DNA of 52,167 bases from Desulfobacterales bacterium (lineage in GTDB: Bacteria; Desulfobacterota; Desulfobacteria; Desulfobacterales; ETH-SRB1), in the NCBI GenBank assembly GCA_030610995.1, contig JAUWQO010000008.1:1-52167 (forward strand). Direction: 5' to 3'. Positions 35,563 to 43,593 of this stretch are shown piece by piece. The position numbers and the translations under genes were made by a program. The notes beneath the pieces were generated by a model. It was not told the origin of the DNA, searched no databases, and was given only the letters and a program-made list of their open reading frames with translations. The number at the start of each line of letters is the position of its first letter. Positions within the stretch are counted from its first letter, which is position 1.

Positions 35563-37644
35563 TTACTTTCCTTCTTCTCTACTCTTTTTTATTTCCTCAA
35601 TAAGCTTTTGTGATATCTGCGCCGGGACCTCATCATAATGAGAGAATTCCATGGAAAACATGCCGCGACCGCCTGTCATCGATTTGATATCAGGAGCATA
35701 GGTAAGAAATTCAGCCATCGGCACTGTTGCATTGATAATCTGATTTTTGCCCTTGTTGTCCATGCCCAGGACTCTGCCGCGCCTGCTGTTAAGATCTCCC
35801 ATGATATCACCCATATATTCATCAGGCGTTGTGATGGAAACCTTCATGATGGGTTCAAGCAAAACAGGATTGGCTTCTTCGACAGCTTTTTTAAAGGCAA
35901 TAGAACCGGCAATCTTAAACGCCATTTCAGAAGAATCAACAGCATGGTAGGAGCCGTCGTCAAGTATAGCTTTGAAATCCACGCATGGAAACCCGACAAG
36001 CACACCCTTTTGTGACGCTTCTATAACCCCTTTTTCAACCGCCGGAATGTAAGTCTTTGGAATTGAGCCTCCTACAATTGAATTGACAAACTCAAAACCT
36101 TTTCCTCTTGGAAGCGGCTCTATCTGAATCCAGCAATCACCGTACTGGCCGTGGCCCCCTGATTGTTTTTTATGTTTTCCCTGAACCCTGACCTTTTTCT
36201 TGATTGTTTCTTTATAGGGAACTTTGGGAATATTGAGATTTACTTGAACATTGAACTTCCTTTTGAGCTTCTCGACAACACTCTCGATATGAACCTGCCC
36301 CCTTCCTGACAGAAGAATCTCCTTTGTTTCGGAATTCCGTGTAAGCTTCAGAGCAATATCTTCTTCCAGAAGCTTTGAGAGAGAAGTAAATATCTTGTCT
36401 TCATCCTCCTTTGATTTTGGCTCAATAGCAAAAGAGATAACCGGAGGAAGAGGGTCGGCGCATTTGAATTTAATCTTATTGGCCTCATCACAAAGGGTAT
36501 CGCCCGTGGTTGTATATTTAAGTTTTGCAACAGCGACTATAGAACCCGGCCCGGCCTCTGTTATTGGTTTTTGTTCTTTTCCTGCAAGCCTTAACAACTG
36601 GGTAAAGCGTTCCTTTGAGTTTTTATTTACATTATAAAAGGTTCCGTCACTTCCAAGAGTTCCTGAAACAATTCTGAAGATCGATAGTCTGCCCGCATAC
36701 GGGTCTGCCACGGTTTTAAACACAAAACCTGAAAACGTGGCATCCGAATCAGGACTTTGCTTGATTTCATTTTTTCCTTCAGAATCCGTGCCTGTTATAA
36801 CGCCTCTATCAACAGGTGAAGGCATGCATTTAACAATTGTATCGGATAATAAATCGATGCCAATATTATTTGTAGCCGATCCGCAAAGAACAGGCACAAT
36901 TGCCCGCGATAATACACCTTTTCTTAAACCGGTTATGATATCGTCATCGGACAGAATTTCTCCATCAAGATACCTTTCAAGGAGATCATCATCTACCTCG
37001 GCGATATTTTCAACCAGGGCTTCTCTCTCTTTTTCTACCAGCTCCTGCATATCAGAAGGAATATCGTCTTGTGTCGCCCTTCCGTCAGCATCATAGGTAT
37101 ATGCTTTTCCAGTGATAAGATCCACAACCCCTTTAAAATCTGCTTCAGTTCCTATCGGAAGCTGCAATATGATCGGCTTTGGTTTAAAACAGTCTGCCGC
37201 ATCTTTAAGAGTGCGAAAAAAATCCGCCCGTTCCCTGTCCATTTTATTTATAAAAATTATGCACGGCAGGTTAAATTCTTCGGCAAAATCCCATGCCATC
37301 TCGGTCTGCACCTTGACGCCATCTACGGCATCAATCAGAACAACAATTCCATCGGCAGCCTGCATGCAGCTTTTGGTATCTGAAAAGAAATTCTGATCTC
37401 CCGGGGTATCAATAAGGGAAATAACCTGTCCCCCCCATTTGAATTGGTGGAATCCACTGCTGATACTTGTATTGCGTTTAAGCTCTTCCGGCTCAAAATC
37501 CATAACTGTATTGCCGTCTTCAACACGTCCAAGCCTGTTGATAACGCCCGCGTTAAAAAGCATAACCTCGGCCAGAGATGTTTTTCCAGCGCCACCATGT
37601 GATACAAAAGCGATGTTTCTTAAGTTTTCAGTCATGTCGGTCAT
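35563..37644 (-). CDS. elongation factor G-like GTPase (EF-G paralogue)
   Basis: 693 residues with the full EF-G architecture: GTPase domain with P-loop SHGGAGKTS (15-23; canonical AHIDAGKTT), switch II DTPGDQNF (79-86), NKMD guanine motif, then domains II-V including the domain IV block VQGKHKKQSGGHGQYGDCW split as VQGKHKKQSG and GHGQYGDCW and the C-terminal MTGGRGMFSMEFSHYDEVP. The switch II His of translation EF-G (DTPGH) is Asp83 here, a feature of EF-G-like paralogues rather than the main translocase. Role could be ribosome rescue, recycling or a special growth state. The main fusA is expected elsewhere with the str operon. Start ATG 37644; the second Met (residue 4) is possible. Family E repeat upstream. 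Confidence 0.88.
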   Translation of the reverse strand: MTDMTENLRNIAFVSHGGAGKTSLAEVMLFNAGVINRLGRVEDGNTVMDFEPEELKRNTSISSGFHQFKWGGQVISLIDTPGDQNFFSDTKSCMQAADGIVVLIDAVDGVKVQTEMAWDFAEEFNLPCIIFINKMDRERADFFRTLKDAADCFKPKPIILQLPIGTEADFKGVVDLITGKAYTYDADGRATQDDIPSDMQELVEKEREALVENIAEVDDDLLERYLDGEILSDDDIITGLRKGVLSRAIVPVLCGSATNNIGIDLLSDTIVKCMPSPVDRGVITGTDSEGKNEIKQSPDSDATFSGFVFKTVADPYAGRLSIFRIVSGTLGSDGTFYNVNKNSKERFTQLLRLAGKEQKPITEAGPGSIVAVAKLKYTTTGDTLCDEANKIKFKCADPLPPVISFAIEPKSKEDEDKIFTSLSKLLEEDIALKLTRNSETKEILLSGRGQVHIESVVEKLKRKFNVQVNLNIPKVPYKETIKKKVRVQGKHKKQSGGHGQYGDCWIQIEPLPRGKGFEFVNSIVGGSIPKTYIPAVEKGVIEASQKGVLVGFPCVDFKAILDDGSYHAVDSSEMAFKIAGSIAFKKAVEEANPVLLEPIMKVSITTPDEYMGDIMGDLNSRRGRVLGMDNKGKNQIINATVPMAEFLTYAPDIKSMTGGRGMFSMEFSHYDEVPAQISQKLIEEIKKSREEGK

Positions 37645-37755
37645 TTAAACTCCTCTCCGGTAGAATATTAAAAAATCATAAAACAAAAAAATACATTTAT
37701 ATTTTTAACCAAAGAAAATCAAGCCTCATCAAAAAAACTGTTAGCGAAGCGATCT

Positions 37756-38014
37756 AACTTGATAGCATAGGAATTTCCTTTCCTGAAATAACAAATCACA
37801 AATATCAAATAAATTACAATGACCAAAATTCAAAATCCCAAACCCGTAAATGACCTAAACCTCCTGTTTAGTCGAGTGGTCGAGTAGTCGAGTTGTTAAC
37901 CACTCGACTACTCGACTAATTTCCTACTCGACTAATCCCCTTTTGGTCATTGAATATTGAAATTTGAGATTTATTTGTAATTTGATGCTTGAAATTTGGG
38001 ATTTTATAAGTTCA
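37756..38014. repeat. snap-back element family E, copy 2, with family C array nested in the hinge
   Basis: Left arm begins ATAGGAATTTCCTTTCCTG, continues CAAATATCAAATAAATTAC and CAATGACCAAAATTC; right arm is the complement, ending TTTATAAGTTCA. The hinge is occupied by family C words (37869-37935). Ends seven bases from the tlyA stop. Confidence 0.8.
37869..37935. repeat. octamer snap-back array family C, copy 5 (nested in E2)
   Basis: GTCGAGTG/GTCGAGTA words, GTTAAC centre, then ACTCGACT words. Confidence 0.8.
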
Positions 38015-38020
38015 TTTAAC

Positions 38021-38773
38021 TTATAAAAAGCAAGCCTTATCAAAAGAAATTGCGATCATAAATTCCCTGTTTCCCTTGGGACCAAGTATTGGAGAAGGTA
38101 TAACTGATTCGCACGAAAAACCTGTTTTGATAAAAAAATCTGAAAGATCCTTTATCACTTCATCATGCAGTTTTTTGTCACGAACAACGCCCCCCTTGCC
38201 GACCTTCCCCTTGCCGACTTCAAACTGTGGCTTTATCAGGGCAAGGATCGTGCCTCCCTTTTTCATAAACTTAATTACTGTTGGAACAACTATTTTTAAG
38301 GAGATAAATGAAACATCTATTGTAATAAGATCAACAGGCCGGGGAATTATTTCAGCAGGCATGTACCGGATATTTGTCCGTTCAATAACCACAACGCGCG
38401 GATCCTGCCGAAGCTTCCAGGCCAATTGTCCATATCCGACATCAACGGCATACACACAGGCAGCTCCATGTTGAAGTAAACAGTCTGTAAATCCGCCTGT
38501 TGATGCTCCCACATCAAGACAGACGAGATTTTCAACATCTATTTTAAAAGCATGTAAAGCCTCTTCAAGTTTAAGGCCGCCCCTGCTTACATAGGGGATA
38601 TCCTCTCCTTTAATGGTTATTTCATCATCTTGTGAAACAATAGCGCCCGGCTTATCCACCGGGCGGTTATTTACCAAAACCTTCCCTGACATAATCAGGG
38701 CGCGTCCGCGTTGCCGGCTTGGCGCCAGTCCCTTTTCCACAATTATTAGGTCAAGTCTTGTTTTTGGCGGCAT
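38021..38773 (-). CDS. tlyA: TlyA family rRNA (cytidine-2'-O)-methyltransferase
   Basis: 250 residues. An S4 RNA-binding domain (about 5-65: RLDLIIVEKGLAPSRQRGRA, VLVNNRPVDKPG) followed by an FtsJ/RrmJ-like SAM methyltransferase with motif I LVCLDVGASTGGFTDCLLQ-type residues (LDVGASTGGFTD), VDVGYGQLAWKLRQDPRV and the catalytic-region LIKPQFEVGKGKVGKGGVV-type segment. Family members 2'-O-methylate cytidines of 16S/23S rRNA. It sits downstream of dxs and ispA on the same strand, a frequent bacterial arrangement (xse-ispA-dxs-tlyA). Confidence 0.93.
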   Translation of the reverse strand: MPPKTRLDLIIVEKGLAPSRQRGRALIMSGKVLVNNRPVDKPGAIVSQDDEITIKGEDIPYVSRGGLKLEEALHAFKIDVENLVCLDVGASTGGFTDCLLQHGAACVYAVDVGYGQLAWKLRQDPRVVVIERTNIRYMPAEIIPRPVDLITIDVSFISLKIVVPTVIKFMKKGGTILALIKPQFEVGKGKVGKGGVVRDKKLHDEVIKDLSDFFIKTGFSCESVIPSPILGPKGNREFMIAISFDKACFL

Positions 38774-38774
38774 T

Positions 38775-38980
38775 AGTTGCTGGTTACTCGTTGCTGGTTA
38801 CTCGTTAACACCCCCCTTAGTCCCCCCTTGAGGGGGGATTTAGGGGGGTGTTTCTCGTTGCTTTCAGCTTTTCCCTTTTCTCTTTCCCCTATCCTCTTTT
38901 CTCTATTCTCTTTCCTTGCTCGTTACTCGTTACTGGTTTTTTCATTCGATGTTCGATGTTGGACGTTCGATGTTCATCTT
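38775..38980. repeat. composite repeat block: families I, H (copy 4) and A (copy 4, one arm)
   Basis: 38775-38808 GTTGCTG/GTTACTC heptamers; 38807-38852 ACACCCCCC..GGGGGGTGTT palindrome; 38941-38980 CGATGTT/GGACGTT heptamers. The block fills the gap between tlyA and dxs. Confidence 0.75.
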
Positions 38981-39011
38981 TTCCTCTATCCTCTCAATGA
39001 GGAACGAGCAA

Positions 39012-40886
39012 TTACATTTCAAGCATTTTTTTTGCCGCATCAACTATGGCAGATGCGTCTATCTGGTATTTTTTTCTGAGAAACTCCTGAGGGCCATGCT
39101 CAACAAACGTATCGGGTATGCCGATACGTTCAAGGCAAAAACCTGTTATACCTTCATCATTTAAGCATTCCAGAACCGCACTTCCAAATCCTCCCTGACG
39201 AACATTTTCTTCAACAGTTATAATGCGCGGTATCTTTTTTGCCAGAGAACATATCAAATCAACATCGATCGGCTTCACAAAGCGGCAATTTACAATTGTT
39301 GCATTTATATCCTGTTCGGCTAATATTAAATGTGCTGAAAGGGCTTCGCAAACAGAACTGCCGATTGCCAGAATAAGAACATCGTCCCCCTTTTTCAGAA
39401 TCTCTCCTTTCCCGACAGGTATGGGAGTAATATCTTCCTCTATTTTTACACCTGCTGCTTTTCCCCGTGGATATCGAAATGCTATAGGGCCATTATGGGC
39501 AAGGGCAGCAACTAACATCCGGCAAAGTTCATTTTCATCCTTTGGCGCCATGACCACCATGTTTGGAAGACTTCTAAGATAAGAAAAATCGAACAGCCCC
39601 TGATGGGTCTGGCCGTCTTCACCTGCAATACCCCCTCTGTCAAGCGCAAAAATCACGGGCAGGGCTTCAATGCACACGTCGTGGAGTACCTGATCATATG
39701 CGCGCTGCAGAAAGGTGGAGTAGATTGCCACAACCGGCCTTAGCCCCTCGGCAGCCATTCCCGCGGCAAATGTTACACCATGCTGCTCAGCTATCCCCAC
39801 ATCAAAAAACCTGTCAGGATAAGCCTCGGCAAACTTAACAAGCCCTGTGCCTTCGGGCATTGCCGCAGTAACGGCGACAATCCTTTTATCATTTTCGGCT
39901 AATTTCACCATTATTTCGCCAAAAACTTCGGTATAGGTCGGAGTAGATTCTTTTTGTTCAATACAGTTTCCGGTTTTAGTATCAAAGGAGCCAACTCCAT
40001 GAAAATAAACAGGATTCTTCTCAGCAGGGGGGTATCCCTTTCCCTTCTTAGTGATGACATGAAGGAGAACAGGCTCGTCAATATTTTTAATATTATTTAG
40101 TATATCAATAAGATGATCCAGTTTATGCCCCTTTATCGGGCCAAAGTATTCAAAATTGAAGGCCTCGAACAGTATTCCCGGTGTAATAAAAGTTTTAAAG
40201 GATTCTTTTGAACGTTTTGCGAACTGATAAACATCCTCTCCGATTTTCGGTACGGATTTAAGAAAAGTTCCAAGCTCCTTTCTTAAATCCTGCATATATT
40301 TTGCTGAAAATGTCCGGCTTAAACGTGAGGATAGGGCGCCTACATTACGAGCAATAGACATATCATTATCATTTAGTATAACCAGGAAATTTTTATGCAT
40401 GTCTCCTGCCTGGTTAAGTCCTTCATAGGCAAGCCCAGCGGTCATGGAACCGTCTCCTATAACGGCAACCACCCTGGATGTTTCCTTTTTTAAACGCTTG
40501 GCACAGGCCATACCAAGACCCGCCGATATAGATGTGCTGCTGTGTCCGGTTGTAAAGGCATCGTAAGGGCTTTCTTTCATGCGGGTAAAACCGCTGATGC
40601 CGTTGTGCTGCCTGAGTGTATGAAATTGTTCCCTGCGTCCTGTAAGCAGCTTGTGGGCGTATGCCTGGTGCCCGACATCCCAGACAATTTTATCATCAGG
40701 AGTATCAAAAACATAGTGAATGGCGATTGCAAGCTCAACAGCGCCGAGACTTGAAGCCAGATGGCCGCCGTTTTTGGACACAACATCAACTATAACTTTT
40801 CGAATTTCCGCTGCAAGAGCCGGTAGATCGGATCGCGAAATCTGCTTTAAATCTGCGGGCAAATTAATATTATCAAGTATGCTCAA
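39012..40886 (-). CDS. dxs: 1-deoxy-D-xylulose-5-phosphate synthase
   Basis: First enzyme of the MEP isoprenoid pathway: pyruvate + glyceraldehyde-3-phosphate to DXP, TPP-dependent. 624 residues, full length. TPP-binding GDGSMTAGLAYEGLNQAG (about 150-167) with the NDNDMSI metal site, the catalytic-region HVITKKGKGYPPAE, and the transketolase pyrimidine domain with DRGGIAGEDGQTHQGLFD. The N-terminal GHQAYAHKLLTGRR and GHSSTSISAGLGMA are typical. Start ATG 40886 follows GGAGTCGGCAAC, a modest ribosome site. Downstream of ispA on the same strand, with repeat D3 between them. Confidence 0.97.
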   Translation of the reverse strand: MSILDNINLPADLKQISRSDLPALAAEIRKVIVDVVSKNGGHLASSLGAVELAIAIHYVFDTPDDKIVWDVGHQAYAHKLLTGRREQFHTLRQHNGISGFTRMKESPYDAFTTGHSSTSISAGLGMACAKRLKKETSRVVAVIGDGSMTAGLAYEGLNQAGDMHKNFLVILNDNDMSIARNVGALSSRLSRTFSAKYMQDLRKELGTFLKSVPKIGEDVYQFAKRSKESFKTFITPGILFEAFNFEYFGPIKGHKLDHLIDILNNIKNIDEPVLLHVITKKGKGYPPAEKNPVYFHGVGSFDTKTGNCIEQKESTPTYTEVFGEIMVKLAENDKRIVAVTAAMPEGTGLVKFAEAYPDRFFDVGIAEQHGVTFAAGMAAEGLRPVVAIYSTFLQRAYDQVLHDVCIEALPVIFALDRGGIAGEDGQTHQGLFDFSYLRSLPNMVVMAPKDENELCRMLVAALAHNGPIAFRYPRGKAAGVKIEEDITPIPVGKGEILKKGDDVLILAIGSSVCEALSAHLILAEQDINATIVNCRFVKPIDVDLICSLAKKIPRIITVEENVRQGGFGSAVLECLNDEGITGFCLERIGIPDTFVEHGPQEFLRKKYQIDASAIVDAAKKMLEM

Positions 40887-40910
40887 GGTGTTGCCGACTC
40901 CTTTTTATTA

Positions 40911-41091
40911 TTAGGGATTCGCTTCGCTTAATTGCGAATTTAGGAATTTAGGAATTTAGGAATTAAAGGTATTCTACTGATTTTAATCCCTCAATCCCTT
41001 AATCCCTCAATTCCTTAATCCCTCAATTCCTCAATCCCTTAATTCCTTAATCCCTTAATTCCTCAATCCCTCAATTCCTTAATCCCTCTAC
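40911..41091. repeat. octamer snap-back array family D, copy 3 (longest)
   Basis: Short left arm (TAGGAATT words), hinge AAAGGTATTCTACTGATTTT, then a long right arm of CCCTCAAT/CCTTAATC words that ends at the ispA stop codon. Confidence 0.85.
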
Positions 41092-41982
41092 TTATTTTTT
41101 CCTTTCAACAATGTAGCTGGCAATAGCGCGAAGCGGATCAGACCTGTTGTCAAAACCATCTAATGATTGCAATGCATTGCCTGCAAGTTTTTCAGCAAAT
41201 TCTCTGGATTTATTAATTCCCATAATAGAAGGGTAGGTGCTTTTTTTACGGTTTTTATCAGTGCCGACAGCCTTTCCCATTATCTCTGGATCACCTTCGA
41301 CATTAAGGATGTCGTCTGTGACCTGAAAGGCAAGCCCAATATTTTTTGCATAAATCCCTAACTGTTTCATCTGCTCGATACTACCATTTCCAATAATGGC
41401 GCCGCAATATATTGATGCTTCAATAATAGCCCCTGTCTTTAAGGAATGCATTTCTTCAAGTTCATTCAAAGTCAGCATAATACCTTCAGAGGCAATATCC
41501 CTCATCTGTCCTTCAATCATTCCCTGATACCCGGCTGCACGTGAAATCGCATGAATGACGCTCAGCCATTTTGAAGCATAATGTTCATTTTTCAACTCGA
41601 TTGACGAAAGTATCTGAAATGCCAATGTGAGGAGGGCATCCCCTGCAAGGATTGCGGTAACCTCATCAAATGCGACATGACAGGTTGGCTTGCCCCTTCT
41701 AAAACCATCGTTATCAATGGCAGGAAGATCATCGTGGATTAATGAATAGGTGTGGATCATCTCAACGGCACAGGCAGCCGGCAAAACCTCATCTGCTTTC
41801 CCGCCGACAGCTTCGGCAGCGGCAATGCACAAAACAGGTCTGATACGCTTTCCACCCGCCATAAGAGAATATTCCATGGCAGATACAATCCTGCTCGAAC
41901 TTACCACATTTTGCAGTATATCATTAAGCGAGTTGTTTATATAGTTACTTTTCGAAACAAGATATGAACTTAAATCAAACAT
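41092..41982 (-). CDS. ispA: polyprenyl synthetase (farnesyl/geranylgeranyl diphosphate synthase type)
   Basis: Condenses IPP with allylic diphosphates to give C15-C20 chains. 296 residues from ATG 41982. The frame is open up to 42141, but that part is family A repeat and a GC insert; ATG 42009 is a second option. First Asp-rich motif DDLPAIDND (in SLIHDDLPAIDND), substrate lysine/arginine RRGKPT, second Asp-rich motif DDILNVEGD, plus GGKRIRPVLC. Clustered with dxs and tlyA downstream and xseA/xseB upstream, the classic context for ispA. Confidence 0.94.
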   Translation of the reverse strand: MFDLSSYLVSKSNYINNSLNDILQNVVSSSRIVSAMEYSLMAGGKRIRPVLCIAAAEAVGGKADEVLPAACAVEMIHTYSLIHDDLPAIDNDGFRRGKPTCHVAFDEVTAILAGDALLTLAFQILSSIELKNEHYASKWLSVIHAISRAAGYQGMIEGQMRDIASEGIMLTLNELEEMHSLKTGAIIEASIYCGAIIGNGSIEQMKQLGIYAKNIGLAFQVTDDILNVEGDPEIMGKAVGTDKNRKKSTYPSIMGINKSREFAEKLAGNALQSLDGFDNRSDPLRAIASYIVERKK

Positions 41983-42036
41983 AACATCAGACTTCTCAAA
42001 TTCCCCCATCGAGGGTGGGCGCAGCATATTTGAAAG

Positions 42037-42340
42037 ATGAACGTCCAACACCCGCCTGCCATGCATTACAAACGATGGTGGTATAATCATTGTCACCGGG
42101 CCGAGACACGAGGACCTTCTACCAAGCCCACCCAAAGGCATTGCGGGCAGGTCGAACGTCCAACGTCGAACGTCGAACGTCGAATAATGATGTCGCTCCG
42201 CTCTTCAAATTATTTTAAAATCGAATAAAAAAAACAAACACCCAATACCGAACAGTAAGCAGCTATTTCTGTTTTTTTTTCAGATGTTCATCTTTTCCCA
42301 TTCAACATTCGATGTTGGACGTTCGATGTTCGATGTTCAT
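42037..42340. repeat. heptamer snap-back array family A, copy 3, with GC insert P7
   Basis: GAACGTCCAAC arms on both sides of a long AT-rich hinge (with GATGTCGCTCCGCTC), right arm CGATGTTGGACGTTCGATGT. The left arm is broken by a 101-bp GC-rich insertion (42051-42151) with ends CCCGCCTGCCA and GCGGGCAGG, the same ends as P1. Confidence 0.8.
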
Positions 42341-42353
42341 TTTTTTTTAGAGC

Positions 42354-43022
42354 TTATGGTTCGGATTGATGACCTTTTTCCTCTAATTGTCTCTTTTCTT
42401 CAACAGGAATCTTTTCTTCGCTGACAGGGGATTCAACTTCTTGTTCAGCCGGTCCTTTTTCTTCGCTGACAGGGGATTCAACATCAATATCGAGTTTATT
42501 TATGAGCTGATCGATTTTTGTCTGCAATTGCCCCTTTTCTTTGACAAGATCTTGATTGCAGCAAAATAACGAATCGATTTTCCCCTGCAATTCTTCCTTT
42601 TCTGTTGAAAGCTTTTGACTTTCGCCAAGTAACGAATCGATTTTTCCCTGCAATTCTTCCTTTTCTGTTGAAAGCTTTTGACTTTCGCCAAGTAACGACT
42701 GGAGCTGGGCTTTTTCCTCCTCAAGAGATGCTGTCTTGGCCTGAAGGCTCTTGGATTGAGCGTCAAATTGGATTTGGGCATCCTTTACATCCTTTTCTAT
42801 GGCCGCGACCTTACTCTGTAACCCTTTTATCTGCTTGATAAAGCCTTGATTATTTTTTTCTAAGTTGTCTATATAATTAATTGTTTTTGAAAGATATTTT
42901 TTATAATCAGGCTTTTGTTCTCTATCCACGCCCCATAAATAATATCCCAGACCAAACCCAGTGCCAAACAACATGATTACGACAATAAGATATGCGATTA
43001 ATTTTTTTCTTTCCTTTGTCAT
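42354..43022 (-). CDS. membrane-anchored coiled-coil protein with internal tandem repeats
   Basis: 222 residues, unrecognised family. One N-terminal membrane helix (about 6-31, LIAYLIVVIMLFGTGFGLGY), then a long coiled coil to about residue 175 containing two almost identical 22-residue units (LLGESQKLSTEKEELQGKID, twice, at nucleotides about 42580-42710), and an acidic, proline-containing tail with a 15-residue motif repeated (VESPVSEEK twice). Topology: N-in, coiled coil in the periplasm or, if inverted, cytoplasm. ATG 43022 is behind AAGGAG. It interrupts the common xseB-ispA adjacency. A structural or envelope-spanning tether role is only a guess. Confidence 0.75.
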   Translation of the reverse strand: MTKERKKLIAYLIVVIMLFGTGFGLGYYLWGVDREQKPDYKKYLSKTINYIDNLEKNNQGFIKQIKGLQSKVAAIEKDVKDAQIQFDAQSKSLQAKTASLEEEKAQLQSLLGESQKLSTEKEELQGKIDSLLGESQKLSTEKEELQGKIDSLFCCNQDLVKEKGQLQTKIDQLINKLDIDVESPVSEEKGPAEQEVESPVSEEKIPVEEKRQLEEKGHQSEP

Positions 43023-43100
43023 AGCAGCTCCTTAATACACGTATTTTTATTTTTAAATATGGTTACGTATGATGATGCATGAAATAAGTTTAAAGTGCCT

Positions 43101-43355
43101 AACTTGATTGTATAGGAATTTCCTTTCTTGAAATCACAAATCACAAATATCAAATAAATTACAATGACCAAAATTCAAAATTCCAAACCAGTACCTTTTG
43201 GGTCGAGTAGTCGAGTAGGAAAATGGTCGAGTTGTTAACTACTCGATTACTCGACTACTCGACTAATTTCCTACTCGACTATCCTGTTTCATTGAATATT
43301 GAAATTTGGGATTTATTTGTAATTTGATGCTTGAAATTTGGGATTTTATAAGTTC
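43101..43355. repeat. snap-back element family E, copy 3, with family C array in the hinge
   Basis: Arms nearly identical to E2, and again a family C array (43200-43281) in the hinge. Its right end TTTATAAGTTC lies five bases before the xseB stop. Confidence 0.85.
43200..43281. repeat. octamer snap-back array family C, copy 6 (nested in E3)
   Basis: GGTCGAGT/AGTCGAGT words, GTTAACT centre, then ACTCGACT words. Confidence 0.8.
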
Positions 43356-43359
43356 TAAC

Positions 43360-43593
43360 TTATTCTTCCACGTCAGTTATAAATGGTTTTTCGAAAATAT
43401 TTCCTTCCTGATCTCGCACTAACATCGTGATTTTTTTTTCTGTTTCATCCAGTTTTTCAGAACAGAACTTTGTCAGCCTGATCCCTTCTTCAAATTTTTT
43501 TACAGCCTTCTCAAGACACAAATCACCGGATTCAAGTTCTTGAACTATCTGTTCAAGCTGTTTCATAGACTTTTCAAATGTCAGCTTAGCCAT
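43360..43593 (-). CDS. xseB: exodeoxyribonuclease VII small subunit
   Basis: 77 residues with the family pattern FEKSMKQLEQIVQELESGDLCLEKAVKKFEEGIRL (read as FEKSMKQLEQIV, ESGDLCLEKAVKKFEEG). Small alpha-helical subunit that binds the C-terminus of XseA in the single-strand exonuclease. Start ATG 43593 overlaps the end of xseA by 8 bp, so the pair is translationally coupled. Confidence 0.93.
   Translation of the reverse strand: MAKLTFEKSMKQLEQIVQELESGDLCLEKAVKKFEEGIRLTKFCSEKLDETEKKITMLVRDQEGNIFEKPFITDVEE

Noticed and set aside
40911-41091. Regular short repeats resembling a CRISPR array
   Set aside because: Units are 7-8 bp, imperfect and contiguous, with no unique spacers of even length and no cas genes.
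41983-42141. N-terminal extension of IspA
   Set aside because: Encoded by family A repeat and GC insert P7, so not part of the enzyme.
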